NCBI GenBank assembly: GCA_028285305.1 | Contig: JANQPV010000077.1 | Coordinates: 62,001-126,000 of the forward strand | From: Alphaproteobacteria bacterium | GTDB lineage: Bacteria; Pseudomonadota; Alphaproteobacteria; SMXP01 | Direction: 5' to 3' | DNA: 64,000 nucleotides | Part shown: positions 35,730 through 44,606 of the stretch, one piece after another | Numbering within the stretch: position 1 is the first letter of the stretch | How the letters are laid out: each line of letters starts with the position of its first letter | Made by a program: the position numbers and the translations under genes | The notes under the pieces: generated by a model | Databases searched by the model: none | What the model saw: the letters and a program-made list of their open reading frames with translations, nothing else | What the model was told of the DNA's origin: nothing

Positions 35730-37751
35730 GTGAAGGTTGATGGACCATTGAGCCCTCTGTGGGTTCTTGTTCTTACCGTGTTGATGGGCGTTTCGGCAGG
35801 AGCGCAAGAAGAAGAAAACCCGTTCGCGGATCAAGAGATCGAATTTACTTCTGCCGACACACTCTTGGGACTGGTGGATTCCAGGGCCTCCATGTCCTTA
35901 AATGGACCGTGGCGAGTAATTGTGGACCCTATGGGCGTCGGCCATCCGGGATCTTTCTTTGGCGGGTTTCCCCGAAACAAAAAGGCGTCTTCAGGGATGG
36001 AGCTAATTGAGTATGATTTCTCTACAGCTCAGCAATTGCGTGTGCCGGGCGACTTCAACTCTCAGGACGACCGGCTGTTCTTTTATCAAGGGGGGATTTG
36101 GTATTTTCGTACCTTTGAATCAGAACAGCTCAACGATACGAAACTCCATCTCTGGTTCGGGGCGGCCAATTTCGACGCCCAGATCTATCTGAATGGAGAA
36201 CCTTTGGGACGCCACACCGGCGGTTATGTTCCGTTCTCTTTCGAGATAACAGACAAAGTCCGTTCGGGGACCAATGAGCTCATGGTACGGATCGATAACT
36301 CTCTTTCAGCCACCAGTGTGCCCACGAAGAGAACGGATTGGTGGCCCTATGGAGGCTTGACGCGGGATGTCTTGCTGGTCGAAACACCGCAAAACTATAT
36401 AAGAAATGCAAAGATCGCGCTGATCGATCGAGACTCGAAAACCATTCGTGTCGACATTTGGGCGGTTGGGTTTGATGCAGGAACGAGCGCCAAAGTCTCT
36501 CTTCCTGAGCTGGACGTGACCCAAAACCTCGTCCTGGATGAGAATGGAAACGGGACGGCCGTGTTCACCGCGCCCGTAGACCTGTGGTCGACGGATAGCC
36601 CTCGGCTCTACGACATTGTGATCGAGGCCGGAAAAGAGCGTCTGGAGGAAAGAGTTGGGTTCCGGACGATAGAGACAAAGGGTCAAGCAATCCTCCTCAA
36701 TGGTGAGGAGATCAAACTGAAGGGCATCTCCACTCACGAAGAACCCATCGGTGACGCTGGTGTTGCTTACTCGGACGAGCACGCGTTGGGCTTGTTGTCC
36801 GCGGCCAAAGATCTGGGGGCCAATTTCGTGCGCGCCGCACATTACCCCTACTCGCGTCATATGGCGAAGGCTGCCGACGAGCTGGGCCTTTTGCTGTGGG
36901 CGGAAATACCGGTCTATTGGAATATCGATTGGGAGAACGAGAGCACGTTATCCGAAGCGCGCAATATGATGGGACGTCTCGTCGAACGCGACTGGAATCG
37001 CAGCTCTGTCATCATTTGGTCGGTGGCCAATGAAACGCCCTACTCGGAACCTCGCATGGCGTTCCTCAGGACCCTTATCGATGATACGCGGGCGCTCGAC
37101 TCCACCCGTTTGGTCAGCGCTGCTCTGCTCGGAGGAAGCCGCGAGAAATTCGCTGAGATCATCACGCATCTGGCGGCGCGGGGGCTCGCGAACGGTGGCC
37201 TCGGCCCAAAGGAGACGGCGATCTTTCAAGGGATCTTGAAGCAAGCAGGCGATGCAGCGCCAACCGCATCGGGTTCAGTCGACGTCGTGATCGATGATCC
37301 TTTGGCCGAGCTTGTCGATATTGTTGCGTATAATGAATACTTTGGCTGGTACTACTCGGCGCTCTTCGCCGATGAGACCGGGATAGGTGAAGATGTGCTG
37401 CGCCCGCTGATGATGGACTTCATGAAAGACATCACAATCAAAGCGAAGGTAGACAAGCCTATCCATATCTCCGAGTTTGGGGCAGGCGCGAAGTATGGCC
37501 GAAAAGGCGGTGAGGTGCTCATTTGGACGGAAGAATATCAGGCAGAGGTGTATCGCGCCCAGATCGAGATGCTCCGCGCAAGCCCTCAAGTTCAGGGTAT
37601 GACGCCTTGGATTCTCAAAGACTTTCGTGCGATGCTGCGTCCTCTCGCGGGCGTGCAGGATTATTACAATCGCAAAGGGCTTATGGATGAGAACGGCAAT
37701 CGCAAACTGGCGTTTGATGTTCTAAACACTTTTTATGCGGAGGAGTGGTAA
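35730..37751 (+). CDS. Secreted glycoside hydrolase family 2, beta-glucuronidase-like
   Basis: 673 residues from GTG 35730 after GGGAGGAAGTAAC; the track start 39 codons earlier lacks a ribosome-binding site. Signal peptide LSPLWVLVLTVLMGVSAGAQ, so periplasmic or secreted. GH2 layout: sugar-binding jelly roll (LFFYQGGIWYFRTF, GGYVPFSFEITDKV), Ig-like domain, then TIM barrel (LKGISTHEEP, NFVRAAHYPYSRHMAKAADE). Acid/base Glu435 is in SVANETPYSEP and nucleophile Glu582 in HISEFGAGAKYG. Asn647-x-Lys649 in YYNRKGLMDENGNRK matches the NxK motif of beta-glucuronidases that binds the uronate carboxylate. Likely removes glucuronic acid from a conjugate or glycan. The sulfatase and GPH symporter 2-5 kb away suggest a common substrate. 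Confidence 0.9.
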   Translation: MKVDGPLSPLWVLVLTVLMGVSAGAQEEENPFADQEIEFTSADTLLGLVDSRASMSLNGPWRVIVDPMGVGHPGSFFGGFPRNKKASSGMELIEYDFSTAQQLRVPGDFNSQDDRLFFYQGGIWYFRTFESEQLNDTKLHLWFGAANFDAQIYLNGEPLGRHTGGYVPFSFEITDKVRSGTNELMVRIDNSLSATSVPTKRTDWWPYGGLTRDVLLVETPQNYIRNAKIALIDRDSKTIRVDIWAVGFDAGTSAKVSLPELDVTQNLVLDENGNGTAVFTAPVDLWSTDSPRLYDIVIEAGKERLEERVGFRTIETKGQAILLNGEEIKLKGISTHEEPIGDAGVAYSDEHALGLLSAAKDLGANFVRAAHYPYSRHMAKAADELGLLLWAEIPVYWNIDWENESTLSEARNMMGRLVERDWNRSSVIIWSVANETPYSEPRMAFLRTLIDDTRALDSTRLVSAALLGGSREKFAEIITHLAARGLANGGLGPKETAIFQGILKQAGDAAPTASGSVDVVIDDPLAELVDIVAYNEYFGWYYSALFADETGIGEDVLRPLMMDFMKDITIKAKVDKPIHISEFGAGAKYGRKGGEVLIWTEEYQAEVYRAQIEMLRASPQVQGMTPWILKDFRAMLRPLAGVQDYYNRKGLMDENGNRKLAFDVLNTFYAEEW

Positions 37752-37785
37752 GTACTCCTGACCGAAAGACGATTGGGAGCGTTTA

Positions 37786-38820
37786 ATGCCGACAACCCTA
37801 ATCGAGGCGGTTCCCTGTGAAGACGGCACGCTTGGCCAAAATCAAATCCAAAACTGGCGCGAGTGCGGCTTTGTCTTTGTCAGCGACCTTTTACCGTCCG
37901 CGCTGATCACCGAGCTGAGGAACGCGGCGGCGAAGAAATTTCCCGCACCCGGCACCCTTGAGGCTGAGGGCGTTCGGGACTTCGGCAGCTCTTTGAACTT
38001 TCCCTCGCGGTTGGTGGGCCTTAACCAAGTGACCCTCCACCCCAATCTCATTCAGGCGATCTCGGACTTACTTGGAACGCCATCCGAAAATCTGCGTCTG
38101 ACCCAGTCGGACCTATGGGCCAAGTATGGCCGATCGGTCAAGGCCGGTGTTCAAGACAACTCCGATCAGCGCGTCCATGTGGACTATCCCAACCACACTC
38201 TCGCCCATCCCAGCCCGTGGGACCGTCCGGAGGCGGTGGAACTGATCCTCTATCTTTCAGAGTGGGAGGAGACGGGCGGCTCCACAGCGGTTGTGCCAAG
38301 AGACGGGCCGGACGATCCCGCGTATCGCTGGCCGATTGTGGATTCCCCCGGTATCGGCGACTTGCGCTACATTAACGGCCGTGCGTCCGCGGAGGACTAT
38401 TTCGCGAAGGAACGGCCGCATTTGGCCGCCTGGCGCAATGACCTCTACGCTCGTGAGGTTCATACCAAGTTTAGGCCCGGCGATATTGTCTTTTACCGTC
38501 ACGATACGTGGCATCGCGGAACACCCATGAAAGCCGGCGCGCTGCGTCTCGTGCACAATATCACCTACCGGCGGGCGGAGGCGGAATGGATCAGTACCCT
38601 TCATGTGGGTTGGGCGTGGAAAGCCTACCGGGACGACAAATACCTGGAACGTCTCATCGCCACCAGTTCCCTTATGCAGAGAGCGGTGATGGGCTTTCCT
38701 CAGCCGGGTAGTCCCTATTGGTGCAAGGAAACGATCGCCGCGGTAGAGGCGCGGTACAGCATGTTCGGCATGGACATGGGACCCTACCGCGCTGCCCTTG
38801 ACCGCGTAGAAGCGCCTTAG
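37786..38820 (+). CDS. Phytanoyl-CoA dioxygenase (PhyH)-family Fe(II)/2-oxoglutarate oxygenase
   Basis: 344 residues. The double-stranded beta-helix core supplies HVDYPNHTL (HxD iron ligands), WHRGTPMKAGALRLVHN (distal His in WHRG and the 2-oxoglutarate Arg), and LILYLSEWEETGGSTAVVP. Such enzymes hydroxylate a lipid, natural-product or small-molecule substrate using O2 and 2-oxoglutarate. The N-terminal FVFVSDLLPSALITELR is the usual family entry helix. It follows the GH2 gene by 34 nt on the same strand and may be in its operon; the substrate is unknown. Its stop overlaps the convergent PPOX-family gene by 3 nt. Confidence 0.9.
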   Translation: MPTTLIEAVPCEDGTLGQNQIQNWRECGFVFVSDLLPSALITELRNAAAKKFPAPGTLEAEGVRDFGSSLNFPSRLVGLNQVTLHPNLIQAISDLLGTPSENLRLTQSDLWAKYGRSVKAGVQDNSDQRVHVDYPNHTLAHPSPWDRPEAVELILYLSEWEETGGSTAVVPRDGPDDPAYRWPIVDSPGIGDLRYINGRASAEDYFAKERPHLAAWRNDLYAREVHTKFRPGDIVFYRHDTWHRGTPMKAGALRLVHNITYRRAEAEWISTLHVGWAWKAYRDDKYLERLIATSSLMQRAVMGFPQPGSPYWCKETIAAVEARYSMFGMDMGPYRAALDRVEAP

Positions 38821-39401
38821 CTCGCCTTGATGCCCCGCTTTTCGAGTTCCTTGGGCATACGCTCTAGATCTGCGCTGGCGGGCGCGGACAGTTCGCTTTC
38901 ATCCAAAGTGCCAGCCCGGTGAGCCATAGACTTGTAGCTGTTGAACGTGATCCATTTTACGGGCGTCACCGAGATCAGTGTACGGAGGGGTGAATCAAGA
39001 AGATCATAGAAGTCGTCCTCGCCCTTTTTGTCGGTCGGCGAGACCTTCTTTGCGAGCAGATGGTAGAACCATGTCAGCGTTTCCCGATCATCATGAAACT
39101 CAGCCGTGCCTTTGCAGCAGACTTGGCCGAACGGACCTTCTGGATCGTTGTGGGAACTTGAGGACACCACGACCGAGACTTGCGGATTGCGCTTGATTGC
39201 CGCCGTGCGGTGACGGTGAACTGCGAACGTGATCCAGATCTTGCCCTTGGCCCAAACGAAGGAGTGAATCACACCTATGGGCCAATTGTCTTTGGTGCAC
39301 CAATTGAGGACGCATTCTCCCGACTTGGTTAGCATTTGATCGATTTCTTCGTCGTTGAATTGATAGATGGATACGGATTCGTGGTCAGTTGCCTTGGACA
39401 T
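38817..39401 (-). CDS. Pyridoxamine 5'-phosphate oxidase-family (PPOX/flavin reductase-like) protein
   Basis: 194 residues from ATG 39401, preceded by GGGAGAGGAAC; the 11-residue track extension is dropped. The split-barrel fold is indicated by CVLNWCTKDNWPIGVIHSFV, KGKIWITFAVHRHRTAAIKR and NPQVSVVVSS, where FMN or F420 binds in relatives. Family members include PNPOx, F420-dependent reductases and haem-degradation-like proteins; I cannot choose. It contains short strands, then a C-terminal helix around LTWFYHLLAKKVSPTDK. It overlaps the PhyH stop by 3 nt at its own stop and reads toward it. The 228 nt between it and the sulfatase holds no gene. Confidence 0.82.
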   Translation of the reverse strand: MSKATDHESVSIYQFNDEEIDQMLTKSGECVLNWCTKDNWPIGVIHSFVWAKGKIWITFAVHRHRTAAIKRNPQVSVVVSSSSHNDPEGPFGQVCCKGTAEFHDDRETLTWFYHLLAKKVSPTDKKGEDDFYDLLDSPLRTLISVTPVKWITFNSYKSMAHRAGTLDESELSAPASADLERMPKELEKRGIKAS

Positions 39402-39629
39402 GTTCCTCTCCCGATTTGCTGATTGGTTGGCCAAAACCTAGCGCATTAGATCGCTCTCGTCCTGTCCGAATTCCCTATCTGATTGGGTGGGGGCGCTGGG
39501 TCGATTTCCGGAGACGTCCCCCATCTTCTCATCCTGTTGCTGAACATTGAAATCTGCTGCGTGGCCGTACAAACGCTCAACCTCACGCCCGACCGTTTTG
39601 CACGGGACACGATCAAAATTGCTCTTCTT

Positions 39630-41129
39630 CTACTCCTTCACCACATCCGCCCAAGGTTCGCGGTCTTCTTCTCCGCCAAAGAAGTCAGGATCCAGGACAC
39701 TGCGCCATATGGGTGGATTGACGGTTTCCCCTCGTGGTTGGTTGTCGATCTTGGCCTTCAACTGGGCTGCCACTTCTGCGTTCTCGCCGATAATGTTGTT
39801 TTGCTCGGTGGGGTCCGCTGAGAGGTCATAGAGTTCCGGGTCTCCATCGTTGGGGACGATCAATTTCCAGTCGCCTCGATAGTACGCTTCGCCAAATATG
39901 CCGTGGATGAAATAATCGGGAGGGGGTTCGTTTGCTCCGGTGGAGATGACCGACCACCTGTCGGCCCCCGCTAGATTGGGAAAGGATTGCTCCGGTAGAT
40001 CTACTGCTGAGGCGAGGGTGGGCAAGACGTCTTGAACGGTGATGCGCCCCTCCACTTTTCCGGCTGACAGTCCGTCTTTCCAGTAAATGAACGACGGCAC
40101 TCGGACGCCGCCTTCGTACACTGATGACTTACCATCGCGGAAGGGTGTATTGTCACTGCCAGCATGATCATAGTTCAGGCGCAAGAATTCGAACATCTTG
40201 ATCGGGATGGGCGTTCCGAACCAGCGCTTCAACCGATACGTCGTTCCCGCAAGCCCACTGGTGGTATCGGTCGGCGGAACCAAACCCCCGTTGTCGCTCA
40301 TAAACCAGATGAGTGTGTTGTCGAGTTCGCCTTCGCTCTCCAAAGCTGCCACGAGCTCCGCAATGCCGTCATCGATTTCCGATACCATGGCCGCGTGCAC
40401 TCTGCGGTGTTCGTTGTCGATGGACGCGTATTCCGCGATGGCCTCCTCGGGCGCTTCGTTCGGCAAATGCGGGGCCGCATAGCTCAAGTAGAGAAAGACC
40501 GGTTTGGATGGATCGCGCTCCTTGATCAGCTTCACAGCCTCGTTGGTAAGCAGATGAGTTGTGTAGCCTTCCTCGCGAACCGTCTTGCCGTTTCTTTGCC
40601 AATCGTAACCGCCGCCGTGTACGTGATCATAATGACCGACACCACCCGTCACATAGCCGTAGTAATGGTCAAACCCTCGTGCATTGGGAAGCATTTCTCG
40701 ACGGGCATGACCGAGATGCCATTTGCCGACGAGGAAGGTTTGATAGCCCGCATCTTTGAAGTATTGCGGCATCAATTTTTCAGACAGCGGAAGGCTCTTC
40801 GTGGTGATTTTTGCCAGCGGCATCAGAATTCCGAGGCTGACCGCGGACTGACCCGTCATGAGAGAGGCCCGGGTGGGACTGCATGTGGGCTGGGCGTAGA
40901 ACTCTTTCAACTCGGCGCCTTCTGAGGCCAATCGGTCGATGGTTGGTGTAGAGATCACACTCCCGTGATAGCCTACATCATTGTAGCCCATGTCGTCGAT
41001 GAGGATGATGACCACATTTGGCGCCGCGCCTTGCTCAACTTCTTGGGCACCAGCAATCGAAGTAAATGCGCACATGGCAAGAACCACGATTCCAGCCAAA
41101 TGCCTCACTCTGTGCTTCGCAATAAACAT
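39630..41129 (-). CDS. Secreted arylsulfatase-type sulfatase
   Basis: 499 residues from ATG 41129, preceded by AAAGGGGGACCT; the track start at 41165 is not needed. Signal peptide HLAGIVVLAMCAFTSIAGAQ. Formylglycine motif YAQPTCSPTRASLMTG with Cys83 as the CxPxR residue to be converted; metal-binding Asp pair ILIDDMGYNDVGYHG near the N-terminus and SDNGGLVPPT, HLGHARR later. It resembles arylsulfatase A/B-type enzymes that hydrolyse sulfate esters of glycans or aryl compounds. A formylglycine-generating enzyme or anaerobic maturase is needed and is not in the window. Divergent from the GPH symporter and 2 kb from the GH2 beta-glucuronidase-like enzyme, so the three may degrade one sulfated, glucuronidated substrate. 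Confidence 0.92.
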   Translation of the reverse strand: MFIAKHRVRHLAGIVVLAMCAFTSIAGAQEVEQGAAPNVVIILIDDMGYNDVGYHGSVISTPTIDRLASEGAELKEFYAQPTCSPTRASLMTGQSAVSLGILMPLAKITTKSLPLSEKLMPQYFKDAGYQTFLVGKWHLGHARREMLPNARGFDHYYGYVTGGVGHYDHVHGGGYDWQRNGKTVREEGYTTHLLTNEAVKLIKERDPSKPVFLYLSYAAPHLPNEAPEEAIAEYASIDNEHRRVHAAMVSEIDDGIAELVAALESEGELDNTLIWFMSDNGGLVPPTDTTSGLAGTTYRLKRWFGTPIPIKMFEFLRLNYDHAGSDNTPFRDGKSSVYEGGVRVPSFIYWKDGLSAGKVEGRITVQDVLPTLASAVDLPEQSFPNLAGADRWSVISTGANEPPPDYFIHGIFGEAYYRGDWKLIVPNDGDPELYDLSADPTEQNNIIGENAEVAAQLKAKIDNQPRGETVNPPIWRSVLDPDFFGGEEDREPWADVVKE

Positions 41130-41178
41130 AGGTCCCCCTTTGAGGCAGCTTACACTTGATCCCAATCAATAAGCAAAA

Positions 41179-41204
41179 TCGCGAGTGCGATATGAATTTC
41201 GCGA
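41179..41204. promoter_or_regulatory. Two TCGCGA palindromes 20 bp apart in a divergent promoter region
   Basis: TCGCGA at 41179-41184 and 41199-41204, centre to centre 20 bp (about two helical turns). The region 41130-41259 separates the divergent sulfatase and symporter genes, where a shared operator would be expected. No regulator gene is adjacent. The motif is short, so chance is possible. Confidence 0.3.
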
Positions 41205-41259
41205 CAAGTCTTTCTTCCCGTGATATTTAGGCGGCTTTGCATCTGAGGGCCTCTTTAAC

Positions 41260-42627
41260 TTGTCTCGCCTTACCACCGCACAAAAGGCCGGCTACGGTCT
41301 CGGCGACTTTGCCTACAACCTGATTTGGCAAGCGGTTACGCTCTTTCTCATTTTCATCTACACGGATGTGGCAGGGCTTTCGCCTTATTGGGCGGGTGTC
41401 GTTTATATTGCCGCTTCGGTCTGGGATGCGATTACCGACCCGATTATGGGTGGTCTTGCGGATAGGACGCGTACGTCCCGAGGTCGATACCGTCCGTACA
41501 TTTTGTGGTCGGCAGCACCTCTGGCTTTCGTTTACTGGCTGGCGTTCAGTGTACCGTCGGTTTCGGATGGTTGGATCATTGTTTGGGCGTTTGTCACACA
41601 CTTTCTGTTGCGGACGGTCTACACGGTGTCCAATATTCCTTACAGCTCCCTCACCGCACGGATGACAAGTGATGCGGACGACCGGGCGCGTCTCACAGGC
41701 TGGCGGATGCAGTTTGCCGTGGCCGGTGGGCTCTTTGTCGCGACATTCCTGCCAGGGCTGGTTGCCGTGTTGGGAGGCGATGATCCGCGAACTGGTTATT
41801 CGCTGACCGTTGCGCTGTTTGCCCTGTTGATGTTTGCGATCCTGATCGCGTCCTACTTTCTGACATCCGAGCCGGACGAAATCGATCCTCTCCCGGCCCG
41901 GCAGTCCCTCAATCCCGTCGATCTTTTGAAAGACGTTTTGGGCGTGGCCGCTAAATTGCGCTTGAATGGCCCCCTCGCTCGGGTATTCCTTGCGATTATT
42001 ATCGGCGGCATGTGCATCGCCATGCTGAGTAAAAGTGTGCCCTACTACTTCAAGTACATTTATGGCGATCAAACCATGGTGAGTGGGGCGTTGGTGACGC
42101 TCATGATCACCCAGTTCGTTGTCATCCCGGCCTATGTGTTCTTGGCCGCACGGACGAGCAAGCGCGTCGCCTGGCTGGCTGGGAGTGGCGTGATGGCGGT
42201 GGGACTGACTGCGCTTTTTGCGAACCAACTCTATACACAGTTCGTCATTCTTCCCATCTTTTGCGTGATTGGGGCGGGAGCCGGAGCTCTCGGTGTCATG
42301 TTTTGGTCTATGCTGCCCGACACCGTCGAGTACAGTGAGTGGGCGACGGGAAATCGAGACGAGGCCAAAACCTATGCGTTCGCCTCTTTTGCGATTAAGA
42401 TGTCGAATGGCACCGCTGGATTTCTCTTCGGTGTCCTGTTGGGCTTGGCGGGTTTCGAGGCCAATGTCGAGCAAACCGAGGATACCATCTTTGCCATCAA
42501 GTCCATCATGACTTTGATTCCGTTGCTTGGACTTTTGATCTGTGCTGTGATCATTTGGGGGTATCCACTGGATAGAGCGGCACACGAGAAGCTGTTGACC
42601 GACATCAAGGCGCGCCAGACAACCTGA
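41260..42627 (+). CDS. GPH-family (glycoside-pentoside-hexuronide) cation symporter
   Basis: 455 residues from TTG 41260 (MSRLTTAQKAGYGLGDFA), with GAGGG about 14 nt upstream. About 12 membrane segments. The N-terminal KAGYGLGDFAYNLIWQ and the loop DPIMGGLADRTRTSRGRYRP are typical of the MelB/GPH family, which imports oligosaccharides and glucuronides with Na+ or H+. The middle cytoplasmic loop and YSEWATGNRDEAKTYAFASF are also family features. Divergent from the sulfatase and close to a GH2 with a uronate-binding motif, which supports a uronide substrate. The 555-aa minus-strand ORF 41227-42894 is a shadow. Start codon uncertain. Confidence 0.9.
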   Translation: MSRLTTAQKAGYGLGDFAYNLIWQAVTLFLIFIYTDVAGLSPYWAGVVYIAASVWDAITDPIMGGLADRTRTSRGRYRPYILWSAAPLAFVYWLAFSVPSVSDGWIIVWAFVTHFLLRTVYTVSNIPYSSLTARMTSDADDRARLTGWRMQFAVAGGLFVATFLPGLVAVLGGDDPRTGYSLTVALFALLMFAILIASYFLTSEPDEIDPLPARQSLNPVDLLKDVLGVAAKLRLNGPLARVFLAIIIGGMCIAMLSKSVPYYFKYIYGDQTMVSGALVTLMITQFVVIPAYVFLAARTSKRVAWLAGSGVMAVGLTALFANQLYTQFVILPIFCVIGAGAGALGVMFWSMLPDTVEYSEWATGNRDEAKTYAFASFAIKMSNGTAGFLFGVLLGLAGFEANVEQTEDTIFAIKSIMTLIPLLGLLICAVIIWGYPLDRAAHEKLLTDIKARQTT

Positions 42628-42666
42628 ATCGGCTCGGTTCTTCGTAACGGAGGATATCGCAAAGTT

Positions 42667-43383
42667 GTGAACCGCACGATTAACAGAAACGCCGTGAATG
42701 AAATCGCCATCACATTTTTCCGGGGCGCTTTGTTGGTCGTTGCAATTTGGGCCTTTGTAAGCTCTGCGCTTTCGATGAGCTACGAACTCTGGGTGGGCGT
42801 TGGCGTTGCTTCTGGAATCGCCGATGTCTGGCGCGCCCTCTTCTTGTTTGCGTTCGGGTCGGAACCCGTAATGGGGGTTGTGGGCTACTTTCATATGTTT
42901 GACCCCATCATCCTGCTTGCTGCTGGCTATATCGCCCTGTCCAGCATCGACGGCTCTTTGCCCCGATTAACGAGCGTGCGGGTGGGCATTGCGTATTCCC
43001 TCCGATTTCTAATGTTCCGTGTGTCACTCTTCGTCTTCTTTTCAATATTCGCCGCCGTCACACCTTTCAATATTGGCACGGGACCGCTCACGGACTATTT
43101 GTTGGCGATAGCCTTTGTCGTGATCATGCTTTGGTTCTACTTTGGCCGTGCAAACACTGCGTACACGGATCCTGATTTCCCTCCGCCCGAACGGGTCGCC
43201 CCCGTATTTATCGGCTTACTTGTTCCGCTCCTTGTTGGTTACTTGGCGACGGGACTCACTCTTCACGCAGACCCCGATTTGCCGATTGGCGAACGCTGGA
43301 GTAATGCTTATCAGGGCTTCCTTGGTGCACACCAAAACTTGATCCAGCGCAGGTACCATTGGGTTCTGGAAAACCCGGATTAA
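42667..43383 (+). CDS. Predicted multi-pass membrane protein, unknown function
   Basis: 238 residues from GTG 42667; GGAGG lies 13-14 nt upstream, a long spacing. Six or so hydrophobic segments (ITFFRGALLVVAIWAFVSSAL, LLAAGYIALSS, FLMFRVSLFVFFSIFAAVTP, YLLAIAFVVIMLWFYFG, FIGLLVPLLVGYLATGL). I recognise no family. It follows the GPH symporter by 39 nt and may be its operon partner. The 3' end converges with the next membrane gene, overlapping by 4 nt (GATTAAC holds both stops). Ends in HQNLIQRRYHWVLENPD. Confidence 0.7.
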   Translation: MNRTINRNAVNEIAITFFRGALLVVAIWAFVSSALSMSYELWVGVGVASGIADVWRALFLFAFGSEPVMGVVGYFHMFDPIILLAAGYIALSSIDGSLPRLTSVRVGIAYSLRFLMFRVSLFVFFSIFAAVTPFNIGTGPLTDYLLAIAFVVIMLWFYFGRANTAYTDPDFPPPERVAPVFIGLLVPLLVGYLATGLTLHADPDLPIGERWSNAYQGFLGAHQNLIQRRYHWVLENPD

Positions 43384-43811
43384 CTTAGCAACAGAATCAC
43401 TGCGGCCGTATTCAAGACGAACAGGATCGACGCGCCGAAGACATTCGTATCCACCTCGTGAATTGTGCCGCCGATGTTGAATTTGAACGGCTTGATTCCG
43501 TTGACGTCCTTTAGTGCGCCGTCATACACCTTCATGGTCGAGATGGTCATGACGAATGTCAGCATCCAGTTGTAGTTCAAGAGAACCGCCATCCATGTAT
43601 GGAGCGGGCTGGGAAAACCCCACAACAAGAACAAAACGAATATGGAGACGCCGGCCTGCGCCAAGACTTGCCAAACGACGTGAAAGCGTGCGTGAGGCGG
43701 CCACAGCGGGTTTGTGGCATGAGTTGCGTTAAAGTCCGCGCGCATGGGTCCAACGCCCATGGCGACGGCATTGAGGGACAAAATAATCTTTGCAGTGAGG
43801 ACAGCATCCAT
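43380..43811 (-). CDS. Small four-helix membrane protein (DUF6640-like, tentative)
   Basis: 143 residues with four hydrophobic segments (VLTAKIILSLNAVAMGVGP, WQVLAQAGVSIFVLFLLWGF, WMAVLLNYNWMLTFVMTIS, VFGASILFVLNTAAVILLLS). Conserved-looking polar loops include RADFNATHATNPLWPPHARFH, with several His and Asp residues that could bind metal or haem. The pattern matches what I remember of DUF6640, but that is from memory and not checked. It lies downstream of the SDR-FAD monooxygenase pair on the same strand, 15 nt after the SDR stop, and so may be the last gene of that operon. Confidence 0.72.
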   Translation of the reverse strand: MDAVLTAKIILSLNAVAMGVGPMRADFNATHATNPLWPPHARFHVVWQVLAQAGVSIFVLFLLWGFPSPLHTWMAVLLNYNWMLTFVMTISTMKVYDGALKDVNGIKPFKFNIGGTIHEVDTNVFGASILFVLNTAAVILLLS

Positions 43812-43826
43812 TTCGGACTTCCTTTC

Positions 43827-44606
43827 CTATATCAAGCCGGGATAGCTGCCGCCATCAAGCTGTACGTTTTGGCCAGAAATGAAACCGGCTTGGGCAGAGC
43901 AGAGAAACGCGCAGGTGTCGCCGAATTCTTTGGGATCGCCCATGCGCTTGGCGGCTATGGATTCGGCTATGGCTTGGCGCTCTTGCTCAATGGTCGTGCC
44001 TTTGAACTGAGCCGCCAGTTCCGCCATTTGCTTTTGCCGGTCCGTATCGAACCGTTCGGGGAGCATATTGTTTATTGTGACATTGTCTTTGGCGACGTCT
44101 TGAGAGAGGCCTTTACAAAGAGCCGTCAATCCAGAGCGGGCCGTGGTTGACAAGCCCATGGGCGCGCGGGGCGACTTTACCATCGCCGATGTAATATTCA
44201 CGATGCGGCCGAACTTGCGCTCTTGCATGCCGGGCAGAACCGCTTGGATCATAAAGATGGGCGCGAGGAGATTGGACTGTAGAGCGGCGTTCCACTCCGC
44301 CTCCCCCCATTGCTGAAAGGCGCCAGGTGGCGGTCCGCCGTTATTGTTGACGAGAATGTCCGGGTTTGGACATGCTGCAAGCAGGTTTTGGCGGCCGTGA
44401 TTGGTGTCGATGTCTGCAACGATCGTCGTTACGGACGCCTTCGTCCGTGAGCGGATTTCCTCAGCTGTTTCGCTTAACCGATCGGCGTCGCGACCGTTAA
44501 TGACAACGTCGGCACCTTCTTTTGCTAGTGAAAGCGCGCAGGCCTTTCCCAGTCCGCGCGACGAGGCGCACACGATCGCCTTCTTCCCTTCGATCCCGAG
44601 TTCCAT
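43827..44606 (-). CDS. Short-chain dehydrogenase/reductase-like protein without the YxxxK pair
   Basis: 259 residues, ATG 44606 directly abutting the upstream stop (TAA ATG) behind GGAGGACTAA. Rossmann motif VCASSRGLGKACALSLAKEG and VNNNGGPPPGAF (NNAG-like). The catalytic segment reads NITSAMVKSPRAPMGLSTTA followed by RSGLTALCKGL: the usual Tyr-x-x-x-Lys is replaced by Ser...Arg, as seen in a subgroup of SDRs that keep the fold but have doubtful dehydrogenase chemistry. C-terminus FISGQNVQLDGGSYPGLI is family-typical. Tight coupling to the flavoprotein gene suggests a shared pathway. Confidence 0.88.
   Translation of the reverse strand: MELGIEGKKAIVCASSRGLGKACALSLAKEGADVVINGRDADRLSETAEEIRSRTKASVTTIVADIDTNHGRQNLLAACPNPDILVNNNGGPPPGAFQQWGEAEWNAALQSNLLAPIFMIQAVLPGMQERKFGRIVNITSAMVKSPRAPMGLSTTARSGLTALCKGLSQDVAKDNVTINNMLPERFDTDRQKQMAELAAQFKGTTIEQERQAIAESIAAKRMGDPKEFGDTCAFLCSAQAGFISGQNVQLDGGSYPGLI

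Noticed and set aside
41227-42894. 555-aa minus-strand ORF, the longest shadow in the window
   Set aside because: Antisense to the GPH symporter; full of His, Arg, Asn and Gln with no hydrophobic core or motif. The plus frame shows clear membrane helices.
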